Source: Deinococcus puniceus
GTDB taxonomy: Bacteria; Deinococcota; Deinococci; Deinococcales; Deinococcaceae
DNA length: 64,000 bases
Assembly: GCF_001644565.1 (NCBI RefSeq)
Contig: NZ_CP011387.1
Span: 2,216,501-2,280,500 of the forward strand
Direction of reading: 5' to 3'
A program made the translations under genes and the position numbers. The notes below the pieces were generated by a model that saw nothing but the letters and a program-made list of their open reading frames with translations, did not search any database and had not been told where the DNA came from. This document shows positions 42,174 through 52,071 of this stretch, piece after piece (the stretch's first letter is position 1; every line of letters starts with the position of its first letter).

Positions 42174-42626
42174 TTATTCAGCGTCCCCTGCCTGTTGGGT
42201 GGGGGGCGTTTTTTTGGCCGCTTCCAGCAACAGGCGCAGTTGCTCGAAGGCCGCCACCACACGCGGAAACCCCAGATAGGGCACGCACATCAGCAGCGTT
42301 TCGCGCAGTTCTGTCTCGGTGGCCCCGGCCCGGAGTGCGCCGCGCAGATGGGTTCGCAGTTCCGGCGGGCTGCCCAACCCCACCAACAGCGTGCAGGCCA
42401 GCAGTTCCCGCGTTTTCAGGTCAAGGCCCGGACGCTCGTACACGGTGTCGTAGGCAAAATCCCGGATGTAGGCCATCAGATCAGGGTCGAGGGCGGCCAG
42501 TCGGTCTAAAATCCGGCCTTCCTGCTCGCCAAAAATGGTGGCCCGCGCCCTGCCTGCGATCTGTGTGGCTGTGCCCCGTGTACCTGTGGTCTGCGCCGGG
42601 AAATCTTGGTCTGGTGCGTCGTTCAT
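42174..42626 (-). CDS. carboxymuconolactone decarboxylase family protein (PcaC-like)
   Basis: 150 residues: [55 protein letters not shown] is the CMD helical core. There is no CxxC pair, so it is the PcaC-like rather than the AhpD peroxidase type. Substrate unknown. TAGGCT (complement of 42634-42639) lies 7 nt before the ATG (leaderless). Confidence 0.8.
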   Translation of the reverse strand: MNDAPDQDFPAQTTGTRGTATQIAGRARATIFGEQEGRILDRLAALDPDLMAYIRDFAYDTVYERPGLDLKTRELLACTLLVGLGSPPELRTHLRGALRAGATETELRETLLMCVPYLGFPRVVAAFEQLRLLLEAAKKTPPTQQAGDAE

Positions 42627-42879
42627 GGGAAGGAGCCTAGAGCATTAAAAAGCATGGGAGATGCACGCTCCATGCATCTGCAGACTGCAACCCTTCACCG
42701 GGCTGTGTGCGTTTGCCGTGTCGTTTGGCCCAACTCTGGGGGGCCGTGCCATTCAGCAGCCACACCATTCTCACGCCCTCTGGCGGCCCCTTCACCGACC
42801 CGAAAGACTGCCCCGCCCAGAGGTCTGAAAGCTGCCCAGCACAGTCAAACGCCCCCTGACCGTATGGTAGGGTGGGCCT

Positions 42880-43599
42880 ATGAAGAACACGTTCGCCGTC
42901 ACCATGACGTTGCTGCTGGCCCTGACGCTGGGCGGCTCTTATGCCGCGTACCAGATTGCTGTCGCGCCCCACCACACCGAATCCAAGGCCGAGGGCGGCA
43001 CGGGCGACCAAGAAGAACGCGCCGGGTCGGTGCCCAGCGAAGAAGCGCCGAGCGCCACGAGTACGGCTACCGGGGCGGCAGGCTCCGCCGAGGCGCAGGG
43101 CAATGCCAAAGCCCCCAATGCGGGCGGTGAGCAGGCGGGGCCAAACGGCGCAGTCATGGGCAGCCAGGGCGCAGCCATAGGAAATCAGGAAAACGGCGTG
43201 ACCGAGAACAACAGCGCCACCGTAGCCACCACCGAGGGCGCGCAGGCCGGAGAAAACACCACCGCCAACGAGGGCAGCGAATCGGGCCGCCCACCCGCCG
43301 AAATGTCGTCTACGGGCGCAACCGTGACCACCGAGGCAGGCAATGTAGAGGAAGGACAAGCCAAATTTGTGAGCAGTTGCGGAGCCTGCCACGGTGCAGA
43401 GGGCGGCGGCGGCATCGGCGCGGCTCTGAACACCGCCGACGGCCCCAAGAGCTGGACGCTGGATCAGTTCAAGCTGACGCTGCGTGAGGGCAAAACCCCT
43501 GACCGTGAACTGGCCGCCACCATGCCCCGCTTCTCGCCCGAGCAGCTCAGCGACGCGGAAATCGCCAATATTCACGCTTATATCAAGACGCTGAACTGA
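42880..43599 (+). CDS. membrane-anchored c-type cytochrome
   Basis: 239 residues. N-terminal hydrophobic segment (VTMTLLLALTLGGSYAAYQIAV) as anchor or uncleaved signal, a ~120-residue low-complexity linker rich in Glu/Ala/Gly/Thr, then a single class I cytochrome c domain with haem motif CGACHG and likely axial Met in ATMPRFS. It carries electrons outside the cytoplasm. TAGGGT (42868-42873) is 6 nt before the ATG. Confidence 0.85.
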   Translation: MKNTFAVTMTLLLALTLGGSYAAYQIAVAPHHTESKAEGGTGDQEERAGSVPSEEAPSATSTATGAAGSAEAQGNAKAPNAGGEQAGPNGAVMGSQGAAIGNQENGVTENNSATVATTEGAQAGENTTANEGSESGRPPAEMSSTGATVTTEAGNVEEGQAKFVSSCGACHGAEGGGGIGAALNTADGPKSWTLDQFKLTLREGKTPDRELAATMPRFSPEQLSDAEIANIHAYIKTLN

Positions 43600-43619
43600 A
43601 GACAGACCAGCCCCACCTG

Positions 43620-43644
43620 ACCCGTCCTCCCCGGCGGGTTTTTT
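43620..43644 (+). terminator. terminator after the cytochrome c gene
   Basis: Stem ACCCG (43620-43624) with CGGGT (43635-43639), followed by TTTTT. Confidence 0.65.
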
Positions 43645-43690
43645 GTTGCTGGGGCAGGCGCTTATTGAGGCAGGCGCTTATGCTGTGCAC

Positions 43691-44569
43691 GTGACTTCTC
43701 GCCTGCTGCTGACCACCTCTCCCCTGCCGGACATGTTGGCTGGCGGCTGGGACGGTTGGACGGTGCAGCTTGCCACCGCCGACGCCCTGCCACACGCGGC
43801 GGGCCTGTTGGTACCGCACGACGGACAACCCGTGCGCGACGTGCAGAACAGACCGGATCGCTGGGCCGTGTTGACACTGGTATCGGGCGCGGTGCGGCGC
43901 GGATTACCGGTATTGGCGTGGGGCACGGGAGCAGCACTGGCGGGCCGGGTGCTGGGGGCAGCGATTCAGGCCGGGGCAAACGCAGAAGGCGGGGAAAGCA
44001 CGGCGGAAGAATGGGCGGTCTTGCCCCGCGACGCCCAAGCCGAACGCTGGCTGAGCGGTGCGCCGCTGCTGTGGCGAGCAGGAACCGTGACCGCTTGGGC
44101 CGGGGAAACCTTGCCCGATACGCTGAAACGGGAGTTTCTGAATCTGCTTGAAGTCCCCACTCCCCACACGCCTGCCACGCCACTGGAAAGTATTGGGGGC
44201 GAGGCAGTTTTGCGTCCCCTGCTGGCCGATTTTTACGCACAGGCACGGGCGGATGGGGTACTTGGGCCAGTCTTCGCCGCCCACGTGTCCGACTGGGAAG
44301 CGCACCTAGAGGCCGTGACCGCCTTTTGGGTCACGATGCTGGGGGGCGGGACTGAACTGGGGAGCCAACGCTGGCGCGGCAATTTGAACCACATTCACGC
44401 GCCGTTGGGAGTGCGCGGGGTGCATCTGGCCCGCTGGCTGGCCCTGTTCCGCACCGCCGCCGAAGCCCACCTGCCGCCCGACGCCGCTCAGGTACTGATC
44501 TCACGGGCCGAAGCGATGGGCCAGAGGCTGGGGCAAAAGCGGGCCAGCAGAACTGAAAGCCCTAGCTGA
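43691..44569 (+). CDS. fusion of a GATase1-like domain lacking the Cys nucleophile with a group III truncated haemoglobin
   Basis: About 292 residues from GTG 43691; TATGCT (43679-43684) is 6 nt before it. The N-terminal ~140 residues look like class I glutamine amidotransferase (WTVQLATADALPHAAGLLVPHDG, RRGLPVLAWGTGAALAGRVLG), but the nucleophile-elbow Cys is absent (WGTGA). From about residue 155 the sequence is a group III truncated globin: IGGEAVLRPLLADFYAQARADGVLGPVF, TAFWVTMLGGG, then HIHAPLGVRGVHLARWLALF, which carries candidate haem His residues. The globin half is convincing; the first half is a weaker assignment. Confidence 0.68.
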   Translation: MTSRLLLTTSPLPDMLAGGWDGWTVQLATADALPHAAGLLVPHDGQPVRDVQNRPDRWAVLTLVSGAVRRGLPVLAWGTGAALAGRVLGAAIQAGANAEGGESTAEEWAVLPRDAQAERWLSGAPLLWRAGTVTAWAGETLPDTLKREFLNLLEVPTPHTPATPLESIGGEAVLRPLLADFYAQARADGVLGPVFAAHVSDWEAHLEAVTAFWVTMLGGGTELGSQRWRGNLNHIHAPLGVRGVHLARWLALFRTAAEAHLPPDAAQVLISRAEAMGQRLGQKRASRTESPS

Positions 44570-44599
44570 CATGACGTTGGGGGTTGCACTTGACCTTCC

Positions 44600-44760
44600 T
44601 TATACGGGATTGCTTTGATTCCCGAACATCCGCAAAAGCACCGATAGGGTCGTCCATCGCCGCCATCCCGTCTTTTCTTCCACTCGCTTCGCTCGAAATT
44701 CGTCTTCGACTCATTTTAAGTTCGTATTAGACCCTCAGACCCTTGACCCTAAGACTCTCG
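44600..44760. repeat. repeat family D-like element plus family B repeats in the gap before sppA
   Basis: No gene. TTCCACTCGCTTCGCTCGAAATTCG and ATACGGGATT are D-like; 44727-44757 is GTCTAAGGG-type (family B) in inverted orientation. Confidence 0.5.
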
Positions 44761-44812
44761 TCCATCATCCCCAACGGGAACCCATCTCATGCTCGGCGCG
44801 TACTTTGCTGAT

Positions 44813-46447
44813 ATGGCCCCCCTGAATCTTCCGTTTCTGAATAAATCCGACTCTGGCCTGCCCAACGGCGTGACCCACCCGACTTGGGTGGTGCTGGATT
44901 TGCAGGGCGCGTACCCGGCGCGGCAGCCTGCCAGCCCCATCGCCGCCCTGCTCAACCGCGCCGAAACGCTGGAAGCACTGGAAGCCCGCGTGGAAAAACT
45001 GTGCGGCGCAGAGTGGCTGCACGGCGTGTTGGTGCGCTTTGGCGGCTTTGCGGCGGCCCCAGCCACAGCCCACGCGGTGCGCGGCATTCTGGGACGGCTG
45101 GCACAGGAGAAACGGGTGGTGGCCCACCTGCCCCAACTGACCATGACCGCCCTGATCGCGGCCAGCGGCGCGACCGAAATCGCCGCGCCCGAATCGGCAG
45201 ACGTGATGCTGGGCGGCTTCGCGGTGGAATCCACCTTCCTCGGGGCCTTTCTGAAAAAGCACGGCATAGAGTTCGAGAACCTGCGAATCCGCGAGTACAA
45301 GGCCGCGCTAACCCGCTTTTCTCAGGATCATATGGACGAGGCCAACCGCGAACAGTTAGGCGCGTACATCAACGGGATGGAAGGCGCGTGGGCGCGGGAT
45401 TTGGCGGAGGCGCGGGGCGTCAGTGAAGACACGGCACGGGGCTGGCTGTCGGGCGACTTGACCTCGGCTCAGGGGGCGCTGGACGCGGGCCTGATCACCC
45501 GAATCGCCTACGAAGATGAACTGGTCGGCCCCGGCACCCGCCCGATGGCTGCTGTGCTGGATTTGTTTATGCCCAAAAAACCCAGCAACGCCAAAGCGGG
45601 CCGAATCGCCATTATTCCGCTGATCGGCACGATTATTCCGGGCAAGAGCCGCAACAACCCCGTACCCCTGCCCTTGCTGGGCGGCCCGATGGCCGGGTCG
45701 GATACGGTTACGGCGGCCCTCAAGCGGGCCAAGCAAGACGACAAAACCAAAGCCATCGTGCTGTACGTGAACAGCGGCGGCGGTTCGGCCCTCGCCTCTG
45801 ACCTGATCTGGCGCGAGGTGGCGACCAGTGAAAAGCCTGTGGTGGTGGTCATGGACGAGTACGCGGCCAGCGGTGGCTACTACGTGGCGACGCACGCCAA
45901 GCACATCGTGGCCTCGCCGTACACCCTGACCGGCAGCATCGGCGTGGTCAGCGGCAAGCCCGTGTTGAAGGAATTCAACGCCCGCAACAACCTGAACCCG
46001 GAGCGGGTGGGCAATGACCGCGCCCTGATGTATTCGGCCTCGCGCCCCTACAGCGACGACGAACGCGCCCTGATCGAACGCAGCATTGGCGAGGTGTATG
46101 ACCGCTTCGTGTCGCGGGTGGCCGCAGGCCGCAAGCTGACCAAGGAGCGCGTGAACGAACTGGGCCGAGGCCGCATCTGGAGCGGAGTGGACGCCCTAGA
46201 ACACGGCCTGATCGATGAGCTGGGCGACTTGCACACCGGCATAGAACGCGCCGCAGAATTGGCAGGCCTCCCTTACGACGCGCCCACGTGGAACGCCACA
46301 CCCAAAAATCACGGCCCCCTGCCCGAATTTGTGCAGGAGGCCGCGAGTCTGGCCCACAGCGCCGTAACGCTAGAAGGCCTGAGCCTGTGGCCGTTTGGCA
46401 AGGAGCGGGTGCTGACGTGGTTTGATCAGGATGTGAAAGTGAGGTAG
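44813..46447 (+). CDS. sppA: signal peptide peptidase SppA (long form)
   Basis: About 544 residues, the tandem-domain 67-kDa type. The catalytic Lys is in REYKAALTRF (about residue 162) and the catalytic Ser in TLTGSIGVVSG (about 375); GGGSALASDL and DEYAASGGYYVA are also conserved. It degrades signal peptides left in the membrane. No strong N-terminal membrane helix is visible, which is less usual. ATG 44789 is in frame, but TACTTT (44801-44806) lies 6 nt before ATG 44813. Confidence 0.87.
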   Translation: MAPLNLPFLNKSDSGLPNGVTHPTWVVLDLQGAYPARQPASPIAALLNRAETLEALEARVEKLCGAEWLHGVLVRFGGFAAAPATAHAVRGILGRLAQEKRVVAHLPQLTMTALIAASGATEIAAPESADVMLGGFAVESTFLGAFLKKHGIEFENLRIREYKAALTRFSQDHMDEANREQLGAYINGMEGAWARDLAEARGVSEDTARGWLSGDLTSAQGALDAGLITRIAYEDELVGPGTRPMAAVLDLFMPKKPSNAKAGRIAIIPLIGTIIPGKSRNNPVPLPLLGGPMAGSDTVTAALKRAKQDDKTKAIVLYVNSGGGSALASDLIWREVATSEKPVVVVMDEYAASGGYYVATHAKHIVASPYTLTGSIGVVSGKPVLKEFNARNNLNPERVGNDRALMYSASRPYSDDERALIERSIGEVYDRFVSRVAAGRKLTKERVNELGRGRIWSGVDALEHGLIDELGDLHTGIERAAELAGLPYDAPTWNATPKNHGPLPEFVQEAASLAHSAVTLEGLSLWPFGKERVLTWFDQDVKVR

Positions 46448-46459
46448 GGAGCGTAGAGG

Positions 46460-46515
46460 GTGGATCGTAGAACGTGGGAACAGCCAAACCACGATCTACG
46501 ATCCACGTTTTATTT
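46460..46515. terminator. bidirectional terminator-like hairpin between sppA and pepF (repeat family E)
   Basis: 46460-46477 pairs with 46489-46506 over 17 of 18 positions (arms begin GTGGATCGTAGA); GTTTTATTT follows. The genes are convergent. Confidence 0.65.
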
Positions 46516-46523
46516 CGCCTGTT

Positions 46524-48332
46524 CTACTGCTCGCTGACAGCCCTTTCATACGCCGCGATCTGGCCCCGAATCACATCCAAGCTGCCTTCCCAGAACTCTG
46601 GCGCGTGCAGGTCGATGCCGAATCCGGCGGCGAGGGCGCGGGCGTCGGCCTGACCTGTGCTGGCGAGCAGTTCGTCGTAGCGGGCCTGAAACTCGGCTTC
46701 CTGCCCCCCCGCCCGCGCCTGCACGTACTGGGCGTAGAGTCCCAGCCCGAACAGCAGGCCAAAAGTGTACGGGTAGTTGTAAAACGACAGGGAGTAATAG
46801 TGCGGCTTGACGGCCCACATATACGGGTGCGGCGTGGCGAGGGCGTCGCCGTAGGTTTCGCGCTGCGCCCACACCATCAGGTCGCTGAACTCCTGCGGGG
46901 TCAGGTCGCGCTCGGCCCGCTTTTCGAAGACGGCCCGCTCGAACAGGAAACGGGAATGGATGTCTACGACGACTTGCGCGTGGCCCAACAGTTGGGTTTC
47001 CAGCACGTACAGCCGCTCGGCACCCGTCGCCTGCTCCAGCGCCGCATTCTGAATAATAGTTTCGCAGAAGATGCTGGCGGTTTCGGCCAAGGTCATGGGC
47101 GTTTCGCGTTGCAGGGGCGTGCGGCCCGCTTTCAGCATGTTGTGGTAGCCGTGCCCTAGCTCGTGCGCCAGCGTAGACACACTGTCGAGGCTGGGATCGT
47201 GGTTCATCAGGATGCGGCTGTCTGCGCCTTGCCAGCCCATGCAAAATGCCCCGCCGCGTTTGCCGTCGCGGGGGCCAGCGTCGATCCAGTCGCCCTCGAA
47301 GGCGCGGGCCGCGTAGTCTCCCAATTTGCCCGAAAAGGCCCGGAATTGGGTTTCGACGAAGGCCTTGCCCGCGCCATACGTCCACTCGGTTTCGCTGCGT
47401 CCGGCGGGGGCGAACAAGTCCCACCAGTCCAGTTTGGGTTTGCCCATGCCCCGCGCTTTGGCCGCAAAGTAGCGCCGGAGATCGGGAAACGAGCGCACCA
47501 CGGCGGCTTGCATGGCGTCCAGCGTTTGGCGATCTATACCGTGAGTCAGCAGGCTGGGGGCCACCGCGTCGGCAAAGCCACGGCGGGCGGCCAGCGTGCC
47601 TTCCTCGCCCTTGACCCCGTTCAGGGCGGCGGCCAGCACCACTTCGGCATCCTGCCACACAGCAATTTCGGCGTGGTAGGCATCCTGGCGCACGCTGGCG
47701 TCGGGGTCGGTGGCGAGCGCTCGCAGGGCCGTCACGGGGAGTTTCTGGCCCCGGAAGTCACCTTTCAGGGTGCTGGTCACATTGCCGTGCAATTTGCTCC
47801 AGCCGCCTGCGCCACTGGGCCGCAACCGGGCGGCCAAGTCTTCCTCATCGGGCGACATTTGGTGCTGCGCGTACACCACAGCGCGTCGAATCAGGTGTTC
47901 GTGGGCGCGGGCCACTTCGGAGTCAGCCAGCAAAGCTTCCACATCCTGCCCACCCAGCCAAGCCGTGAGGCGCGAACGCATCGGCCCCAGCGGCAGTGTG
48001 AGCGTGGTCAGGTCGCCCTGTGCCCGCTGGGCCTCGGCGTCGCGGCTGTCGGTGGTCACGAACGCGGTGATGAAGGCCCGTACACTGGTCAGCCGCAGCG
48101 AAAGCTCATTCATGCCGTTCAGCACAGGCTCCAGCGTCTGCGGCGTAGCGGCGGGGCCACCCTTCCTGACACCGATTGAATCGAAGAGGGCTTCAAGCGC
48201 CTGCACTTGCCCACGCAACTCGGTCAGGTCGGTGGCAAAGCGGGGATCGGTCAGGCCGCTGTACAGGTCGTCGGTGCGCCAACGGGGCAACTGGGCCGCC
48301 AACTGGGCTGCGGGGGGTTGGGTTGAGGTCAT
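46524..48332 (-). CDS. pepF: M3 family oligoendopeptidase F
   Basis: 602 residues. The zinc site STLAHELGHGYHNML (HExxH) with downstream Glu in TMTLAETASIFCE is the M3 signature; GAFCMGWQGADSRILMNHD precedes it as in PepF. It is a cytoplasmic oligopeptidase that clears peptides and signal-peptide remnants, which makes its position next to sppA sensible. TACACT (complement of 48340-48345) is 7 nt before the ATG. Confidence 0.93.
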   Translation of the reverse strand: MTSTQPPAAQLAAQLPRWRTDDLYSGLTDPRFATDLTELRGQVQALEALFDSIGVRKGGPAATPQTLEPVLNGMNELSLRLTSVRAFITAFVTTDSRDAEAQRAQGDLTTLTLPLGPMRSRLTAWLGGQDVEALLADSEVARAHEHLIRRAVVYAQHQMSPDEEDLAARLRPSGAGGWSKLHGNVTSTLKGDFRGQKLPVTALRALATDPDASVRQDAYHAEIAVWQDAEVVLAAALNGVKGEEGTLAARRGFADAVAPSLLTHGIDRQTLDAMQAAVVRSFPDLRRYFAAKARGMGKPKLDWWDLFAPAGRSETEWTYGAGKAFVETQFRAFSGKLGDYAARAFEGDWIDAGPRDGKRGGAFCMGWQGADSRILMNHDPSLDSVSTLAHELGHGYHNMLKAGRTPLQRETPMTLAETASIFCETIIQNAALEQATGAERLYVLETQLLGHAQVVVDIHSRFLFERAVFEKRAERDLTPQEFSDLMVWAQRETYGDALATPHPYMWAVKPHYYSLSFYNYPYTFGLLFGLGLYAQYVQARAGGQEAEFQARYDELLASTGQADARALAAGFGIDLHAPEFWEGSLDVIRGQIAAYERAVSEQ

Positions 48333-48397
48333 GTGGGAGAGTGTAAAACAACCATCTCAGGTGGGATGAAGAATTGAGTGGGTGGGGCGGGCGGGAA

Positions 48398-48468
48398 TGG
48401 CAATCGCTGCGCTCACTCACCCCCTCCCCAGCCCTCCCCCCTCAAGGGAGAGGGAGCAAAAACATAGC
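48398..48468. repeat. repeat family A, half copy
   Basis: GGCAATCGCTGCGCTCACTC, CACCCCCTCCCCAGCCCTCC, CTCAAGGGAGAGGGAGCAAA; the second half of the element is absent. Confidence 0.65.
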
Positions 48469-48512
48469 TCTCCTCCCCTGCAATTCACAGCCTATATCCC
48501 AAAGCCTCTCTG

Positions 48513-49199
48513 CTACCCAGCCCTATCAATATCCGGAAAATGCCCCAGCACCAGCGCTTCTAGCCGCTCTGCAACGTTCACCAGATGGTCGCCCAAGCGT
48601 TCCAGATTGCGGGCCATGCGTCCGGCGGTCAGAGCCACCTCGGTATCTTCGGGGCGCTCCAGCAGGCGCGTCAGGCTGGCCCGCTGCATCTGCTCGTACA
48701 AGGCGTCCACTTGCTCGAAATCCAGCCGCATCACCTCGCGGGCGGCGGGCACGTCGCGTTCGGCAAAGGCGAAGGCCAGCCGCTCTACCATCTCCGAGAG
48801 CAGGCGCACCAGCGGCAGGGCGTCTTGCAGGGTGGCGCTGCGGGTGCGGGGGGCCAAGGCCTCCAAGTCCCGCGCCACCGTGAAGGCGTAGTCGCCCACG
48901 CGCTCCAAGTTGGTCAGGCTGCGGAACACCAGCAAGTGAAAGGCGAGGTCATCGGGCGAGAGGCCCAGCGAAAAGGCGTGCAGGCAGGCGTCCTCTATTT
49001 CGCGCTCTAGGGCGTCGGTTTCGCGTTCCAGATTCTGCGCCCGCAACGTCAGGCCCGCGAATTCGGCCCGGTTGTTGGCGTCGCGCACGGCGTCCAGCTG
49101 TTCTAGCGTGATACTGAGCATTCTCAGAAAGCGGGCCGTGATGTGTACGCTGCTCTCCCTGCCTGCATCTGTATTGCCACCGTCGATCTTGGTTGTCAC
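48513..49199 (-). CDS. phoU: phosphate-specific transport regulator PhoU
   Basis: 228 residues, two PhoU helical repeats: LRAQNLERETDALEREIEDACL and DFEQVDALYEQMQRASL with NLERVGDYAFTVARD and NLERLGDHLVNVAERLEALV. PhoU keeps the Pst transporter and PhoR-type signalling quiet when phosphate is ample. GTG 49199 is taken as start. It is separated from pstB by a terminator, and has its own GATACT box preceding a 7-codon mini-ORF (49196-49216) that overlaps the GTG. Confidence 0.88.
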   Translation of the reverse strand: MTTKIDGGNTDAGRESSVHITARFLRMLSITLEQLDAVRDANNRAEFAGLTLRAQNLERETDALEREIEDACLHAFSLGLSPDDLAFHLLVFRSLTNLERVGDYAFTVARDLEALAPRTRSATLQDALPLVRLLSEMVERLAFAFAERDVPAAREVMRLDFEQVDALYEQMQRASLTRLLERPEDTEVALTAGRMARNLERLGDHLVNVAERLEALVLGHFPDIDRAG

Positions 49200-49295
49200 G
49201 CCGCCCCTGCCGTCATGGGGGCAGTATCGTGGCGGCTTGTGATGTGCGGGTCAGGTCATCCAGCCTATCAGGACACGGCAGCACAACAGCGAAAA

Positions 49296-49327
49296 CCCCG
49301 CCGAGCATCTGCACTGGGCGGGGTCTG
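49296..49327 (-). terminator. terminator after pstB
   Basis: On the minus strand ACCCCGCC pairs with GGCGGGGT across a 13-nt loop, followed by TTTCG. It separates pstSCAB from phoU. Confidence 0.7.
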
Positions 49328-49349
49328 AAGCTGTTCTGAGGATGGACGA

Positions 49350-50117
49350 TCAGCCGAAGCGCCCGGTCACGTAGGCTTCGGTGCGCTCGTCGCGGGGGCT
49401 GGTGAAAATCTGGTCGGTGACGCCGTGTTCCACGAGGTCGCCGTTCAGGAAAAAGCTGGTGGTACCGCTCACGCGGGCGGCCTGGTGCATGTTGTGGGTC
49501 ACGATGATGATGGTCGTGACCTTCTTCAGATCGCTCATCAGGTCTTCGATTTTGGCGGTGCTGGCAGGGTCGAGGGCGCTGGTGGGTTCGTCCATCAATA
49601 GGATTTCGGGTTCCACGGCCAGCGCCCGCGCGATGCACAGACGTTGCTGCTGCCCACCCGACAACCCCGTCGCGGGCGTCTTCAGGCGGTCTTTGACTTC
49701 TTCCCAGAGGGCCGCGCCGCGCAAACTGCGTTCGGCCACTTCCATCAGGCGCTTGCTGTCGCGGATTCCGGCCAGCTTCAAGCCGCTGACCACGTTGTCG
49801 AACACGCTCATGGTGGGGAATGGGTTGGGTTTTTGAAAGACCATCCCCACCCGGCGGCGCATGTTCACGGGATCTACGTTGGGGCCGTACACATCTTCGC
49901 CGTCCAACATAATTTTGCCCGTCACACGTGCGCCGGGGGTCAAGTCGTGCATGCGGTTGATGGCCCGCAGGAAGGTGGTTTTGCCGCATCCGCTGGGGCC
50001 GATCAAGGCGTTCACGGAGCCGCGCTGGACTTCCAGATGCACGTTTCTGACGGCCTGCTTGGAGCCGTAAAAAATATTGACGTCGTGGGCGGTGAGGATG
50101 GGGGCAGCAGCGGTCAT
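49350..50117 (-). CDS. pstB: phosphate ABC transporter ATP-binding protein
   Basis: About 255 residues from ATG 50117 ([13 protein letters not shown]). Walker [18 protein letters not shown], signature [16 protein letters not shown], Walker [13 protein letters not shown], and the PstB-typical [12 protein letters not shown]. The SD AAGGAG lies 5 nt before the ATG. The short upstream extension in frame is rejected. 83 nt follow pstA and hold a GGGTCTAGGGTCTAAAGAC repeat. Confidence 0.95.
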   Translation of the reverse strand: MTAAAPILTAHDVNIFYGSKQAVRNVHLEVQRGSVNALIGPSGCGKTTFLRAINRMHDLTPGARVTGKIMLDGEDVYGPNVDPVNMRRRVGMVFQKPNPFPTMSVFDNVVSGLKLAGIRDSKRLMEVAERSLRGAALWEEVKDRLKTPATGLSGGQQQRLCIARALAVEPEILLMDEPTSALDPASTAKIEDLMSDLKKVTTIIIVTHNMHQAARVSGTTSFFLNGDLVEHGVTDQIFTSPRDERTEAYVTGRFG

Positions 50118-50200
50118 GGGGACTCCTTGGAGTGGGGGGTGGATCGTGGGTTGTGGGCGCAGGTCTAAGGGTCTAGGGTCTAAAGACAACCCGTTCCCCC

Positions 50201-51070
50201 TTACTTGCGCTGGCGGGTGGCGTAGCGGGCCAGCAGGCTGGTGGCGAAGATCAGCAGGATCAGCAGCAAAGCTCCGGCTTTGGCGAGGCGCTGGTTCTCG
50301 TCGTAGGCGCTGGTGGCTCCCCGGTAAATTTCGAGGGGAAGCGCACTCATGGGCTTGCTGGGGTCAAAGTTGACGTTGGGGTTGCCGAAGGCCGTGAACA
50401 GCAGCGGCGCAGCTTCTCCGGCCACGCGGGCCAGTGCGAGCATGACGCCCGTGATGATGCCCCCGCGTGCGGCAGGCAGCACGATTCGCATGATGACCAA
50501 CCACTGCGGCAGCCCCAGCGCCAGCCCCGCTTCGCGCACGGTCAGGGGAACGAGTTTCAGTACTTCTTCGGTGGTACGGACGACGATGGGAATCATCAGG
50601 AAGCCGAGGGCCAGTGCACCTGCCAACCCACTGAAGCCGAAGACCAGCACGATCAGGCCGTAAGCCACGAGGCCCATCACGATGGCCGGGATGCCCGCCA
50701 GCACGTCACTGATCATGCGGATGGTGGGCATCAGGGGGTGGCGTGGGTACTCGGCAAGGAAGATGCCGCCTGCCACACCCACCAGCACGCCGATGACGCT
50801 GGCCATCGCCAACATCGTGATGCTGCCCATGATGGCGTTCAGCAAGCCGCCGCCCGTTTCGCCCTCGGGGGCCGGGGTTTTGGTAAAGAAATCAAGGTTC
50901 AGTGCGCCCACGCCTTCGCGCAGCAGGTACAGGAAAATCAGGATCAGGGGCGCGACGACGGCGATGGTGGCGAGCAAAATAATGCCGCCCATCAGGGTGT
51001 TCTGGATGCGCCGGGCCGGAGACAGTTTGGCGTTGGAACGGGCCATAGCAGACAGTGCAGTGCTCATCAT
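50201..51070 (-). CDS. pstA: phosphate ABC transporter permease PstA
   Basis: About 289 residues with six hydrophobic helices and the permease EAA-like loop [26 protein letters not shown] 51070 overlaps the pstC stop as ATGA, so translation is coupled; the upstream extension to 51244 is a shadow inside pstC. It moves phosphate with PstC. Confidence 0.92.
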   Translation of the reverse strand: MMSTALSAMARSNAKLSPARRIQNTLMGGIILLATIAVVAPLILIFLYLLREGVGALNLDFFTKTPAPEGETGGGLLNAIMGSITMLAMASVIGVLVGVAGGIFLAEYPRHPLMPTIRMISDVLAGIPAIVMGLVAYGLIVLVFGFSGLAGALALGFLMIPIVVRTTEEVLKLVPLTVREAGLALGLPQWLVIMRIVLPAARGGIITGVMLALARVAGEAAPLLFTAFGNPNVNFDPSKPMSALPLEIYRGATSAYDENQRLAKAGALLLILLIFATSLLARYATRQRK

Positions 51071-52071
51071 TGAATGCCTTTGGGAGTGAGGCGGGCGATG
51101 ATCAGGCGGGCAATGTAGTTGACAATGACGCTGAGGAAAAACAGGCTGAGGCCGAGGGTGACCACGCTGGAGCGGTGAATGGCCTCCTGCGCGTCTCCGA
51201 ATTGGTTGGCGATGACCGAAGCCATCGTGCTGGCGTTGCCCCACAGGCTTTTCAGAAGTTCCTGACTGTCTCCGATGACCATCGCGACGGCCAACGTTTC
51301 ACCCAACGCACGGCCTAGGGCCAGAATGACGCCGCCCAAGATTCCGGCGCGGGCATACGGCAAGATGGCGCGGCTGATGACTTCCCATTTTGTTGCGCCG
51401 AGGGCGTACATAGCCTCGCGCTGATCGGCAGGCACAAGGCGAATGACGTCGCGGGCCACCGACGCCGTGTAGGGCAAAATCATGACCGTCAGGATGATGA
51501 TGGCCAGCGCCAAGCCGCGCCCGCCCGCGCCGCTGGGGACGAAGAAACACTGCAAGTTGGTCTGCTGGTTGGCCCACAGTTCGCTACAGCGGGTAATAGT
51601 GCCCAAGTTGTCGGGATTCAGGAAGTAGGCGGTTTGCCATTTGGCCAGAATGGGTGCGATGACGAACAAAGCCCACAGGCCGTACACCACGCTGGGCACG
51701 GCAGCCAGCAACTCGATGAGGTAGCCTACCGGATTCGCCAACCACTTGGGGGCGTACTCGGCCACGAACAGGGCGCTGGCAACGGCCAACGGCACGCTGA
51801 TCAGCAGGGCGATCAGGCTGGTCACGAGCGTGCCGACGATCATGGTAGCCGCGCCATACGTGCCCGACACCGGGTTCCAAGTGCGCTCGGTAAAGAAGCT
51901 GAAGCCGAAGCGTTGCAGCGCGGGCAAGGATTCCCGGCCCAACTGGTACAGGCTTAGCACGAAAATCAGCACGATGACGCTGGCGAGGGCCAGAATCAGA
52001 ATTTGAAACACGCGGTCTCCCTGACTGGAGAGAGCACCACGCGAAGGCGGACGGCGGGCAGGTTCAATCAT
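51067..52071 (-). CDS. pstC: phosphate ABC transporter permease PstC
   Basis: 334 residues, six helices, with a periplasmic loop between helices 3 and 4 containing Cys ([19 protein letters not shown]) and the EAA loop [32 protein letters not shown] lies 12 nt upstream of the ATG. A pair of PHO-box-like repeats sits ~120 bp upstream, and 328 nt separate it from pstS. Confidence 0.93.
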   Translation of the reverse strand: MIEPARRPPSRGALSSQGDRVFQILILALASVIVLIFVLSLYQLGRESLPALQRFGFSFFTERTWNPVSGTYGAATMIVGTLVTSLIALLISVPLAVASALFVAEYAPKWLANPVGYLIELLAAVPSVVYGLWALFVIAPILAKWQTAYFLNPDNLGTITRCSELWANQQTNLQCFFVPSGAGGRGLALAIIILTVMILPYTASVARDVIRLVPADQREAMYALGATKWEVISRAILPYARAGILGGVILALGRALGETLAVAMVIGDSQELLKSLWGNASTMASVIANQFGDAQEAIHRSSVVTLGLSLFFLSVIVNYIARLIIARLTPKGIQ

